From: a bacterium
Lineage (GTDB): Bacteria; Patescibacteriota; CG2-30-54-11
Reading direction: 5' to 3'
DNA: 36,263 bases
Assembly: GCA_029573015.1 (NCBI GenBank)
Contig: JAKQHK010000050.1
Location: 1-36,263, forward strand
Part shown: positions 7,447 to 14,935 of the stretch, piece after piece
How the letters are laid out: the number at the start of each line of letters is the position of its first letter
Numbering within the stretch: the stretch's first letter is position 1
Notes under the pieces: generated by a model
Database searches by the model: none
What the model was told of the DNA's origin: nothing
Seen by the model: only the letters and a program-made list of their open reading frames with translations
Position numbers and translations under genes: made by a program

Positions 7447-8016
7447 GTGGCAACCAATACCGAAACAGAACTGGTTCTCAAAGCAAAACAGGATTGCACT
7501 GCGTTCATTCTTCTCTACCGTGCTTATCTGCCGCGAGTATACCAGTATGTTTTTTTTCGAGTGAAAAACCGCGAAGAAGCAGAAGACATTACGAGCACGG
7601 TCTGGGAAAAAGTGTTGACACATCTACCTACATTTAATCCTGCGCACGAACACAGCTTCCCTGCTTGGCTGTTCCGCATTGCGCACAACCAGTTGACAGA
7701 CTTTTACCGCAAGAACTCAAATAACCGTGCACCGCTTCCTCTGGAATCACAAACCGAAACAGCAGACCCGCAGCCCCATCCGCTGGAAACCATTATGAAC
7801 AGAAACAGGGCCCAATCAATAAAGAAATTAGTTGACCGCCTACCTCCCCAGCAGGCCCAAACCATCGAACTACGTTTTTTTGCAGAACTCAAGAATCATG
7901 AAATTGCCCGCCTGCAGGGAATATCAGAAAAAACCGTAGCTTCCAACCTGTGCCGCGGCTTGCGCACCCTGCAGCAGCTCTGGACAGCATCAGGGGATGC
8001 AGTAAAACGTTCGTGA
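7447..8016 (+). CDS. ECF-type RNA polymerase sigma factor
   Basis: This is a two-domain sigma-70-family protein of 189 residues, typical of ECF sigmas. Sigma region 2 is seen in FILLYRAYLPRVYQYVFFR, EEAEDITSTVWEKVL and AWLFRIAHNQLTDFYRK. Sigma region 4 has LPPQQAQTIELRFF followed by an HTH, HEIARLQGISEKTVASNL. Regions 1 and 3 are missing, as expected. The start is a GTG; an in-frame TAA lies 15 nt upstream, so little alternative exists. The next gene, 52 nt downstream, encodes a single-pass membrane protein with a cytosolic N-terminus. This is the classic arrangement for an anti-sigma factor that holds the sigma at the membrane (inference). Confidence 0.9.
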   Translation: MATNTETELVLKAKQDCTAFILLYRAYLPRVYQYVFFRVKNREEAEDITSTVWEKVLTHLPTFNPAHEHSFPAWLFRIAHNQLTDFYRKNSNNRAPLPLESQTETADPQPHPLETIMNRNRAQSIKKLVDRLPPQQAQTIELRFFAELKNHEIARLQGISEKTVASNLCRGLRTLQQLWTASGDAVKRS

Positions 8017-8030
8017 CCTCGTTTGTATAC

Positions 8031-8044
8031 ATGAAGGCCTTCAT
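8031..8044. repeat. 14-bp perfect palindrome between sigma gene and partner gene
   Basis: ATGAAGGCCTTCAT lies in the 52-nt gap between the two genes. It could form a hairpin in the mRNA that sets their relative expression, or be a protein-binding site. Confidence 0.45.
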
Positions 8045-8068
8045 TCATGAATCAATAGTGAGCGTACC

Positions 8069-9619
8069 ATGTCCCAGCTAAGCGATGAGGAAATCCTGAA
8101 CCGCATAGAATCATCCGGTGCCAACGAGCACCAACCTGCAGACGCGCTGGCAGAAATTCTCCAGCAGTTCCGAAACGAACGTGCTGCACCCGACTCCCGT
8201 TTCCAACAGGAACTGGAAAAAAGCCTCCTCGCCCGGCAAACAGCCGAACCTGCCAAACAGAATTTATTCATGCTTGTATGGAGAAATGTAAACATGCGAA
8301 AAATTACCTATGCCGCTGTCCCCTCCCTTGCCTTGCTCGTTATCGCTGCCATCATCATCAACCCCTTTGCTAACCGCTTTAACAGTGAAGACTTCCTACA
8401 AAAAGCATACGCGAACAATGAACCGCAAGGTTCTGGCTCGATTCATTATCAAAAAACTCGTTATTTGCCTGGAGCAGATGAGGCAGCGTTCAACGAGATC
8501 ATGTTCGCTCAGGTGCCTGCAGCAGCTACCGTTGATGCCGGTGGCGAAGCATTGCCTGAAATAACCATCAGCGCTGGAGCAGGTATTGTCGGTATGCAGA
8601 CTCAGGATATGATTAATGAGATGTGGTCTGACGACGCTGGCAACTTCATGTATATTTCCACTGACCCTGAAAGCGGGGAAGTGCTGGATGGCCATCTCAG
8701 CCGTATGAACGCCGATGGCACCCCGGAAGCCTGGTTCCGTACCGACTCGCCTTTCGGTTACTCAGATGGCGGAGTCGCCACCAGCTATGTTGTAGGAGAT
8801 ACAAACCAATCGAATGAAGCAGGTATGGTATCCGCGGGCGTCATAGGTGGCACCGGTGAAATCGGATTGTCAGCCGGTGGCACACCTCCTGAGCTAACCG
8901 TGTCTACTGGTCCCGTGGTCGGTAGTGTGGGGATGATTAACGTAAGCGGCGTAACCACTAGCAACATGATCGTATCTTCGAGCGGAACCGTCTCCACAAC
9001 CCCCAATAGTGACCAGCCGATTGAAGAAGTAACAATCTGTATCGGTGCCACCCAGATGTCGGATCAGGATCAGGCAAGTCTTGAGGCATGGACACAAGCT
9101 ACAGATAAATTCTATCAACAGCTCGATCAACTCCACAGTGAAAAAAATGCCGGCACCATTCAGGCTATCCTGGAGGAACTCAAAGCCAATGATCAGCTTG
9201 CTTACGAGGGTACACAGCAGATAGACGGTATCGCCTATCACGTCTTCCGGGTACAGTATCCTGAAATGCCATTACCCCAAGGGATGATACCGTCTGACTT
9301 CACTATGGGCAGCAGACTGTATTTCGATCCAGACACCTATCGCCTGAGCCGCGAAGAACAGACTGCGGAATATGAGGAAAAAACCTACAGTCTCAGTCAA
9401 ACCGTGTTTCTCGAAGACAGCTGGCTGGATGCTGATCCGGATACGATCTTCAATCCTGATCGCTATGATCTCAAAAAAGCAGAAATCAACCTCGATGCCG
9501 GCAATATCGTGATGATCGATACAGCTGATCTGCCCGCTGATTCCGGTTGCTTTGAACTGCAGGGCGAAACCTGGGTACAGATTGACGAAGCACAAGCGTT
9601 GCCCCCAGAAAACGAATAG
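8069..9619 (+). CDS. Single-pass membrane protein, candidate anti-sigma/sensor for the upstream ECF sigma
   Basis: This 516-residue protein has a charged cytosolic N-terminus (1-75), one membrane helix (about 79-100) and a large extracytoplasmic region. The outer region begins with DFLQKAYANN...GSIHYQKTRY, and a later part contains MWSDDAGNFMYI and GIAYHVFRVQYP. This order is reminiscent of LolA/RseB-like lipoprotein-fold sensors, but the resemblance is weak. A Gly/Ser/Thr/Val-rich insert (about 231-317) splits it. No zinc HxxxCxxC anti-sigma motif is present in the N-terminus. The anti-sigma role is inferred from gene order and topology only. A strong terminator follows. Confidence 0.6.
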   Translation: MSQLSDEEILNRIESSGANEHQPADALAEILQQFRNERAAPDSRFQQELEKSLLARQTAEPAKQNLFMLVWRNVNMRKITYAAVPSLALLVIAAIIINPFANRFNSEDFLQKAYANNEPQGSGSIHYQKTRYLPGADEAAFNEIMFAQVPAAATVDAGGEALPEITISAGAGIVGMQTQDMINEMWSDDAGNFMYISTDPESGEVLDGHLSRMNADGTPEAWFRTDSPFGYSDGGVATSYVVGDTNQSNEAGMVSAGVIGGTGEIGLSAGGTPPELTVSTGPVVGSVGMINVSGVTTSNMIVSSSGTVSTTPNSDQPIEEVTICIGATQMSDQDQASLEAWTQATDKFYQQLDQLHSEKNAGTIQAILEELKANDQLAYEGTQQIDGIAYHVFRVQYPEMPLPQGMIPSDFTMGSRLYFDPDTYRLSREEQTAEYEEKTYSLSQTVFLEDSWLDADPDTIFNPDRYDLKKAEINLDAGNIVMIDTADLPADSGCFELQGETWVQIDEAQALPPENE

Positions 9620-9645
9620 CTACTGTACACTTCTTTATTTAGCAT

Positions 9646-9672
9646 AAAAAACGGAGCTATGCTCCGTTTTTT
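9646..9672. terminator. Bidirectional intrinsic terminator
   Basis: AAAAAACGGAGC-TAT-GCTCCGTTTTTT: a 12-bp stem flanked by A and T tracts, so it can work for both converging units (the sigma operon on + and the nfo operon on -). Confidence 0.9.
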
Positions 9673-9696
9673 TTATCTGATAACAGTAACTACCCC

Positions 9697-10542
9697 CTAT
9701 CCCCTTCCCCCTATCCCCTCGTAGTACTCCTGCATCTTTAAAGCGTCCTCCTCCAGATTGGGACTTTCGCAGATAACCAGACCCTTGACCTTGAAATCTT
9801 TAAGCGCCTGCATCAAAGCCCGCCAGTCGATCTCAGCTTCCTCAAGCACCAGATGATTGCGTTCGCCTTTGGCAGTGAAATTAATTCCGGACATGTGAAT
9901 ATGCATATCTTCAAGGGTTGCCTTACCGAGCTCTGATTTTATCTGAGTAAGCATGCCAGCGAAATCGTCATAACCGTTGACCTGCCCGCCTGAGCGGGCC
10001 TGGGCATGCGCGAAATCAACACACAACGCTACCCCTTCGACCTCGTGCGCTAACCGAATCAGTTCCTCGAGGTTACCAAACTGGGTTGGCTTGCCAGTAA
10101 GCTCCGGTCTGATCTGCACTGCCGTGATTCCGTTCTCCAGCAGTGAAGTTCGCAATAGTTGCAACTGCTCTTTCACGATCGGATAAACTTCCTCCGAACT
10201 GCGCTGCTGATAAAACGCTGGATGGAAGGTAAAACGGTCCGCACCCATAGCCTGACATGCCTTGGCTGTCTGCAGAAGCATGGCGCGCGATGCCCCGATT
10301 TTTTGCTTTTCAAGCGAAGCAAGATTGATGTAATACGGCCCGTGCGCGCTCAGTTTGACATCCAGCGCTGCACTGCGCTCCCGGATCCTGGCAGCCTCTT
10401 CTGCGGACATTTTCACCCCATGCACAAACTCAACTTCCAGACACTCGAGCCCCAGTTCAGCGATGCGTTCAATACCAGAGAGTGTAGAACGCTTCTGGCT
10501 GCTGAACGGCGAACCACCAGTCCCAAAGCGTAACCTATCCAT
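9697..10542 (-). CDS. nfo: Endonuclease IV-like (AP endonuclease family 2) TIM-barrel protein
   Basis: Endonuclease IV cuts 5' of abasic sites in base-excision repair, using metal ions in a TIM barrel. The 281-residue protein shows equivalents of the metal ligands: SAHGPYYINL (His), FHPAFY (His), RPELTGK (Glu), CVDFAHAQAR (Asp and His), HIHMSGI (His), GERNHLVLEE (His) and ICESP (Glu). Several motifs deviate from the E. coli enzyme, so it belongs to a divergent or archaeal-like branch. The start is set at ATG 10542 because GGGAG lies 6 nt before it; a GTG four codons upstream overlaps that site. It is the last gene of a four-gene - strand run with spacings of 11-29 nt. A GC-rich palindrome (9984-9999) lies inside the coding region. 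Confidence 0.75.
   Translation of the reverse strand: MDRLRFGTGGSPFSSQKRSTLSGIERIAELGLECLEVEFVHGVKMSAEEAARIRERSAALDVKLSAHGPYYINLASLEKQKIGASRAMLLQTAKACQAMGADRFTFHPAFYQQRSSEEVYPIVKEQLQLLRTSLLENGITAVQIRPELTGKPTQFGNLEELIRLAHEVEGVALCVDFAHAQARSGGQVNGYDDFAGMLTQIKSELGKATLEDMHIHMSGINFTAKGERNHLVLEEAEIDWRALMQALKDFKVKGLVICESPNLEEDALKMQEYYEGIGGRG
9984..9999. repeat. GC-rich palindrome inside the nfo-like gene
   Basis: GCCCGC-CTGA-GCGGGC encodes residues around ARSGGQ, just after the CVDFAHAQ metal motif, where other endonuclease IV proteins appear shorter. It may be a REP-like insertion kept in frame. Confidence 0.45.
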
Positions 10543-10561
10543 AGCAACTCCCACTAAACTG

Positions 10562-11209
10562 CTAATCTCGTTTCATGCGGAAATAAACCCGAAACACATA
10601 CTGACCGAATACAGCTCCGCTTCCACCCACACAGGCGAGCCAGATGAGAAATCCCTGCATGGTATTGAAATCCAAATCTTTGAGCAAAAGAAAACCGAGC
10701 ACGCCGGGTATCCAGGATAATCCGGCGGTATAGATAAAAAGCTTTCGGAAGCGCATAGCGGTTAAACCGCTCGCATAGCCGACCAGCTCGAAAATGCTGA
10801 ACCCAAACAAGCGAGCCATGATCAGGAGCTGGTCTTCGTGCGCCTGGGTGAGACGGTCAATCATTTCCATGGAGGCAGTGCCCATCAAGCGTTTAACCCA
10901 TTTTCGGCCATACCTGCGGGCTATGCAAAAAGAAATACTGGAGCTGATCAATCCTGCGCCATACAAATACACATTTGCCCAGCCAAGCCCATAAAGTTTG
11001 ATGGCTGCCACAACAAACGGCGCTCCTACAAGGGGCAGACAGACATGCCCAAAAGCTACAAGACCGATGATGGCCAGCGGTCCCCAGACGCCGAGCCGGC
11101 TAGTGATACCGGCGATTTCATCCGCCGATATACGGGTGGAAAAGTAGATACTGGTGATAACGATGCCCAAGGTAACGAAGGGCGTGACTATTTTTCTTAT
11201 CAAATTCAT
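10562..11209 (-). CDS. VTT-domain (TVP38/DedA-like) membrane protein
   Basis: This protein of about 215 residues has roughly five to six hydrophobic segments, and its core resembles the SNARE-associated/VTT family (TVP38/TMEM64, DedA). The signs are a GHVCLPLVGAPFVVAA re-entrant-like stretch, a Gly-rich helix, and the family hallmark ARRYGRKWVKRL after a membrane segment. DedA-superfamily proteins act as phospholipid or undecaprenyl-phosphate transporters/scramblases; the substrate cannot be predicted here. The start was placed at ATG 11209 because a longer frame would run into ogt and lacks membrane-protein character. The ribosome binding site is weak, suggesting coupling to ogt 11 nt upstream. 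Confidence 0.75.
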   Translation of the reverse strand: MNLIRKIVTPFVTLGIVITSIYFSTRISADEIAGITSRLGVWGPLAIIGLVAFGHVCLPLVGAPFVVAAIKLYGLGWANVYLYGAGLISSSISFCIARRYGRKWVKRLMGTASMEMIDRLTQAHEDQLLIMARLFGFSIFELVGYASGLTAMRFRKLFIYTAGLSWIPGVLGFLLLKDLDFNTMQGFLIWLACVGGSGAVFGQYVFRVYFRMKRD

Positions 11210-11220
11210 TTTTTCAATGA

Positions 11221-11727
11221 TTAAATCAAAATAGCCCGTTCTCTCCGCAGCAGCCACTCTTTCACCGCCAAACCTCCTGAATACCCTCCCAGGTGGTGAT
11301 GACTTCCAACTACCCGGTGGCAGGGCACCATGATCGGTATCGGATTCGCGCCGCACGCAGCTCCTACTGCCCGGGCTGCCCGGCCCCGACCGATTTTTTC
11401 GGCAACCTGCTCATAGGAAAACATTTCTCCATAGGGTATGCGCAGCAACTGTTGCCAAACCTGCTTCTGAAAATCAGTGCCCCGTAGATCGAGCGGCACG
11501 GAAAACTGCTCAAGCTTTCCCCGCAGGTAGCGACGCAGCTCGACCTCTGCTTCCTTGATCACATAGTACGGACGCTCGATCACCTCGCGCGTATCAAGGT
11601 GGCGAAACAGCCAGCGATACAAACCTTCCCGATCATTAATGCTAATCGCACAGATACCCCGGCGCGTCGCGCCCATAGAGAGCGTACCGAACGGAGCCTC
11701 AAAGCTGGAAGCATACGCAGTCTCCAT
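11221..11727 (-). CDS. ogt: Methylated-DNA-protein-cysteine methyltransferase (Ogt/MGMT)
   Basis: This suicide enzyme repairs O6-alkylguanine by moving the alkyl group to its own cysteine. The active-site motif is IMVPCHRVVG (Cys136 from the chosen start). The DNA-binding HTH with the RAARAVGAACGANP arginine-finger helix precedes it, and GGYSGGLAVKEWLL follows. It has the N-terminal RNase H-like domain but no AraC-type Ada domain. The ATG at 11727 is preferred because GGGGGTG precedes it; an ATG at 11739 and a TTG at 11745 are alternatives. It sits in the same - strand run as the small membrane protein, the VTT protein and the endonuclease IV-like gene. Confidence 0.93.
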   Translation of the reverse strand: METAYASSFEAPFGTLSMGATRRGICAISINDREGLYRWLFRHLDTREVIERPYYVIKEAEVELRRYLRGKLEQFSVPLDLRGTDFQKQVWQQLLRIPYGEMFSYEQVAEKIGRGRAARAVGAACGANPIPIMVPCHRVVGSHHHLGGYSGGLAVKEWLLRRERAILI

Positions 11728-11756
11728 GTGCACCCCCATTACCAATAGAGGAAGTC

Positions 11757-12374
11757 TTATTCGCTCCGGCAGACCGAACTGTCAAACGCTTCCACCCTGC
11801 CGGTACAGACCCCGATAAGCACTGCCGAGTCAGGATCGAAAACAAAACTCATATCCACCAGAATGGAGTAGAATATCGTATCGCTGATTTTTTCCAATGG
11901 ATAAAACGTGTTGCGTATAAACGCAACCGAATCCGCTGCGCCGATTTTCCCATATACCAGCTCCTTGGCTTGCTGCAGATCTTCTACCAGTCCCAGATCG
12001 CTTTTTTCATCTGCAGACTGGGCATCAGGCGGCAACTCCAGATCCGCAAGTGAATTCACGGTAGATTCAATGTCAGGAGTCTGCGGGATAGATGCATCTT
12101 CATCCGGCAATATCATGGGGTCATCATCAGTCTGCAGCTCGCCATACCCGTCGAGACCGGTATCATCGATAAGTACGGTCTCATCATTGGCTGCGATTTC
12201 GCCCTCTCCTGCCAGCAGCTTGCCGAGCACCAGCCCGCCGATGACGCTAATTGCAAAGAGGACCATGCCCGCCACTGCCCAGCGGCTTGGGTTTGCCTGA
12301 CTAGAACTACTGCTTTTTCTCGCCGACTTCCCTGACTCGGCTTTGTGGTGCTTCTTCTTCTTTTTCGCTGTCAT
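11757..12374 (-). CDS. Uncharacterised single-pass membrane protein
   Basis: This 205-residue protein has a Lys/Ser-rich basic N-terminus (1-30) and one membrane helix (about 33-54). An acidic Asp/Glu/Pro-rich linker (about 60-130) follows, then a compact C-terminal domain (about 131-205) with SVAFIRNTFYPLEKISDTIFYSILVDMSFVFDPD-type strand/helix alternation (quoted in parts: VAFIRNTFYPLEKI, IFYSILVDMSFVF). The basic N-terminus predicts the C-terminal domain outside the membrane. No family was recognised. The start is ATG 12374, after a GTAAGAGATACAGGT leader; the frame is open further up to 12413, but that part is not protein-like. It is the first gene of the run with ogt, the VTT gene and the nfo-like gene. 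Confidence 0.6.
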   Translation of the reverse strand: MTAKKKKKHHKAESGKSARKSSSSSQANPSRWAVAGMVLFAISVIGGLVLGKLLAGEGEIAANDETVLIDDTGLDGYGELQTDDDPMILPDEDASIPQTPDIESTVNSLADLELPPDAQSADEKSDLGLVEDLQQAKELVYGKIGAADSVAFIRNTFYPLEKISDTIFYSILVDMSFVFDPDSAVLIGVCTGRVEAFDSSVCRSE

Positions 12375-12403
12375 ACCTGTATCTCTTACAAATAAGCAGC
12401 AGT

Positions 12404-12431
12404 ATTGTACCATGTTCTGGATAAAAAATAA
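12404..12431 (-). promoter_or_regulatory. Weak candidate promoter for the four-gene ogt/nfo run
   Basis: On the - strand, TTATTT-16-TACAAT. It overlaps the T-tract of the hup terminator. A promoter is expected here because that terminator separates hup from this run. Confidence 0.3.
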
Positions 12432-12461
12432 GGGCGTCCGGTCGAATGACCGGGCGCCCTT
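12421..12461 (-). terminator. Terminator of hup
   Basis: On the - strand, a long GC-rich stem (AGGGCG-x-CCGGTC paired across a 4-nt loop, with one mismatch) is followed by TTATTTTTTAT. It lies about 24 nt after the hup stop codon. Confidence 0.85.
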
Positions 12462-12484
12462 TGCGTACTCATGTACAACTACAC

Positions 12485-12757
12485 TTATTTGACAGCGTCC
12501 TTGAGGCCTTTGCCAACTACAAATGCCGGTACGGTTGAAGCGGCAATCTTGATGGTTGCGCCTGTACGGGGATTCCGGCCTTCTCTGGCTTTGCGTTTGC
12601 GGGTCATAAAGGTACCAAAACCAGTAATCTGAACTTTACCGCCTTTTTTCAAGGTTTTGCCGATGGCGCCAATGGTTGCAGCCAAAGCGTCTGAGGCGGC
12701 TTTTTTGGTCAAATTGGCTTCGTTTGCGATGTAGTCGATGAGTTCTGTTTTGTTCAT
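12485..12757 (-). CDS. hup: HU-family nucleoid DNA-binding protein
   Basis: HU binds and bends DNA non-specifically and compacts the nucleoid as a dimer. At 90 residues it has the standard length. Signature features are [12 protein letters not shown] at the start, the central [28 protein letters not shown] with the beta-arm RNPRTG and intercalating Pro, and the C-terminal [15 protein letters not shown]. The Shine-Dalgarno AAGGAGGT is one of the strongest in the window. The gene has its own promoter and terminator, so it is a monocistronic, probably highly expressed gene. Confidence 0.97.
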   Translation of the reverse strand: MNKTELIDYIANEANLTKKAASDALAATIGAIGKTLKKGGKVQITGFGTFMTRKRKAREGRNPRTGATIKIAASTVPAFVVGKGLKDAVK

Positions 12758-12797
12758 CGTGATCTACCTCCTTCTGTGTTGATGGATAAATAAATTT

Positions 12798-12814
12798 GGA
12801 TATTGTTCATATCC
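12798..12814. repeat. Inverted repeat in the hup 5' UTR
   Basis: GGATAT-TGTTC-ATATCC lies between the hup promoter and the start codon. It may be an operator or an mRNA hairpin. Confidence 0.35.
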
Positions 12815-12821
12815 AGCGCGT

Positions 12822-12850
12822 ACTATACCCAATATTTACCGGCATTACAA
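12822..12850 (-). promoter_or_regulatory. hup promoter
   Basis: On the - strand, TTGTAA-17-TATAGT, giving a 5' UTR of about 55-60 nt that includes an inverted repeat and the strong ribosome binding site. Confidence 0.65.
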
Positions 12851-12906
12851 GGGTTTTTTCCTGTTATCGTGCGGTAAACTCCGGATGAACATTTTCTCCT
12901 CCATAC

Positions 12907-12937
12907 AAAAAACCGGCCAGCAATTTACTGACCGGTT
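12907..12937 (-). terminator. Terminator of rny
   Basis: AACCGG-C-CAG (12911-12920) pairs with CTG-A-CCGGTT (12928-12937) around a 7-nt loop. On the - strand it is followed by TTTTTTG. It ends the transcript from the small membrane gene and rny. Confidence 0.85.
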
Positions 12938-12954
12938 CTTGTGTAGCTTGGTAT

Positions 12955-13030
12955 TGACGACCGACAACCGACAACTGATAACTGATAACTGTTGACTAAT
13001 AACTGATAACTAGAGACTCAGGACTAGAGA
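12955..13030. repeat. Degenerate ~10-nt word repeat after rny
   Basis: The text consists of imperfect tandem copies of 'aactgataact' and 'gactaataact', followed by 'agagactcaggactagagac'. It is the clearest example of the spacer word repeats in this window and abuts the rny stop codon. Confidence 0.7.
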
Positions 13031-14551
13031 CTATTTAGCGTATTCCACCACGCGCGTCTCGCGGATAACATTAACCTTGATCTGGCCGGGATATTCCAAC
13101 CCCTGCTCGATCTGCCGGGCAGCATTAATGGCGATGGTCTTGGCCTGCAGGTCATCGACCTCCTCCGGATTGACCATAACCCGGATCTCGCGACCGGCCT
13201 GTACGGCAAAAGACTTGTGAACGCCGGGGATGTGATTGGTGATCTCTTCCAGTTTCTCCAGCCGTTCGATGTAGTTCTCCACGGTGTCATAGCGGGCTCC
13301 CGGCCGAGCTCCCGAGATGGCGTCCGCTGAAAGCACGATAAAATCCTCGGGCGATTTAAGCGGCACGTCCTCATGATGCGCCCGCACGGCGTATTCGACC
13401 CGCTCACCAAATCCGAGCTTTTTGAGCAGGTCAGCACCGATGGTGGCATGCCCGCCCTCGACTTTGTGGTCTATAGCTTTGCCGATGTCATGGAGCAGGG
13501 CGGCCTTGCGCACCAGCGCTGTATCCGCGCCGATTTCGGCTGCCATAAGCGCCCCTATATTGGAAGCTTCAATCGAGTGCTCCAGTACATTCTGCCCGTA
13601 GCTGAAACGGAATTTCAATGTCCCCAGCAGCTTGAGGACGTCGGACTTCAAGCCCGGCACCTTGGCGGCATTGGCGGCATTCTGACCGGCTTCCATGACG
13701 ACCTTATCGACTTCCTTCTGGGCTTTTTCCACGACTTCCTCGATGCGGGCTGGATGGATGCGACCGTCAGCCACAAGCTGGCTGAGCGAAACCCGGGCGA
13801 CTTCCCGGCGCACCGGGTCGAAGCTAGAAATAACAATTGTTTCTGGTGTGTCATCGACGATAAAATCCACCCCTGTGGCTTTCTCGAGTGCCCGGATGTT
13901 GCGGCCTTCCCGTCCGATGATCCGTCCCTTCATCTCGTCGCTCGGCAAAGAAACAGAACTGACGGTTACTTCATTGGTATGCTCGGTAGCGCAGCGCTGG
14001 ATGGCAGTGGCGATGATTTCCCGCGCCTTGCGGTCTGCTTCCTCCTTGGTCGCGGTTTCCACTTCCTTGATCAGACGCAGGGCGTCCTCTTTGATATCTT
14101 TTTCGACCCGAAGCAGGAGTTCGTCCTTGGCCTCCTCTGAGGTCATGTGGGCGACGCTCTCGAGCTTCTGGACGATCTGCTGTTTGCGATCCTCAAGTTC
14201 TTTCAGAAAATTCTCGGCTGTCTTGCGTTTTTCATCCAGTTCAGCATTTTTCTTTTCTACAACATCATAACGCTTGTCAATCGATTCCTCTTTCTGGTGC
14301 AGGCGTTTCTGCTCAACGACGATTTCCGCCCGCATCCGCGCTGCATCGGCTTCGGCTTTTTCCTTGATCTTCATGGCCTCGTCCTTGGCTTCCAGCACTA
14401 GCTCCTTCTGCTGTGCCTTGGCCGTGGAGAGCATCTGCTGCGCCTCTTCCCGCTCCTTCTCGATTTTGCCCTTGCTCAGGATCGGCTGCACAAAAAAACC
14501 TGCTGCAAAGGCAAGGCCTCCGACGAGCAGGGCGGTGATGACTATTTCCAT
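13031..14551 (-). CDS. rny: Ribonuclease Y
   Basis: RNase Y is the membrane-anchored endoribonuclease that starts mRNA decay in many bacteria without RNase E. The 506 residues follow the family order: an N-terminal membrane helix (about 3-22), a long Glu/Lys-rich coiled coil (about 25-190), and a KH domain with GRIIGREGRNIRAL and VDFIVDDTPETI (about 200-265). An HD phosphohydrolase domain with LLHDIGKAIDH (H354-D355) and the C-terminal INVIRETR-like strand (KVNVIRETRVVEYAK) follow. All catalytic features are present. AGGGG precedes the ATG. A small membrane protein gene lies 50 nt upstream on the same strand. Confidence 0.97.
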   Translation of the reverse strand: MEIVITALLVGGLAFAAGFFVQPILSKGKIEKEREEAQQMLSTAKAQQKELVLEAKDEAMKIKEKAEADAARMRAEIVVEQKRLHQKEESIDKRYDVVEKKNAELDEKRKTAENFLKELEDRKQQIVQKLESVAHMTSEEAKDELLLRVEKDIKEDALRLIKEVETATKEEADRKAREIIATAIQRCATEHTNEVTVSSVSLPSDEMKGRIIGREGRNIRALEKATGVDFIVDDTPETIVISSFDPVRREVARVSLSQLVADGRIHPARIEEVVEKAQKEVDKVVMEAGQNAANAAKVPGLKSDVLKLLGTLKFRFSYGQNVLEHSIEASNIGALMAAEIGADTALVRKAALLHDIGKAIDHKVEGGHATIGADLLKKLGFGERVEYAVRAHHEDVPLKSPEDFIVLSADAISGARPGARYDTVENYIERLEKLEEITNHIPGVHKSFAVQAGREIRVMVNPEEVDDLQAKTIAINAARQIEQGLEYPGQIKVNVIRETRVVEYAK

Positions 14552-14601
14552 GTTGTACCCCTTTTTACTAACGGGGGAGTGATGCCTGGTTTTGTTTTTG
14601 C

Positions 14602-14829
14602 TTAGTCGAGCTCACGCTCATAGTCATAGGTACCAGCCGGTGCCCGCCCCTGTACGACAGGCGGGGGACAGGGCAAATTTCCGGACAATACGCCATAATG
14701 ACTGAACAGTTTCATGATGAATGTTTCCAGAATGAGCAGAAAAAGGACAGAAACAGCACATATGAGCAAAATCACCAGGTCAACTCCCGCAAAATAAAAT
14801 AATTCGGTAAATGTGAACATACTAATCAT
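14602..14829 (-). CDS. Small single-pass membrane protein upstream of rny
   Basis: This is a 75-residue candidate with a strong hydrophobic helix (about 10-38) and a short polar C-terminal tail. The frame is open far upstream, but the upstream part is the shadow of the divergent + gene. The ATG at 14829, with AGGTAATCCT before it, is the sensible start. The tail (GNLPCPPPVVQGRAPAG) is encoded by a GC-rich near-palindrome (14643-14667) like the REP-like elements elsewhere, so it may be recent sequence. A partner for membrane-bound RNase Y is possible but unproven; the gene may also be non-functional. Confidence 0.45.
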   Translation of the reverse strand: MISMFTFTELFYFAGVDLVILLICAVSVLFLLILETFIMKLFSHYGVLSGNLPCPPPVVQGRAPAGTYDYERELD

Positions 14830-14864
14830 AGGATTACCTGCCATGCCTGTCAAGCAACAAATCA

Positions 14865-14893
14865 TTGCCAAAAATGCAAAATGGCGGTATAAT
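14865..14893 (+). promoter_or_regulatory. Promoter of the two small + strand genes
   Basis: TTGCCA-17-TATAAT, close to consensus, about 36 nt before a good AAGGAG ribosome binding site and the ATG at 14936. Confidence 0.75.
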
Positions 14894-14935
14894 GTCATGA
14901 TATGGCAATAAAACAAAAATAAAAGGAGTTTCCCC

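Noticed and set aside
12955-13030. CRISPR array
   Set aside because: Words are about 10 nt, degenerate and without regular spacers; no cas genes.
13373-14270. + strand ORFs opposite rny
   Set aside because: They are antisense shadows of the coiled-coil and HD regions of RNase Y.
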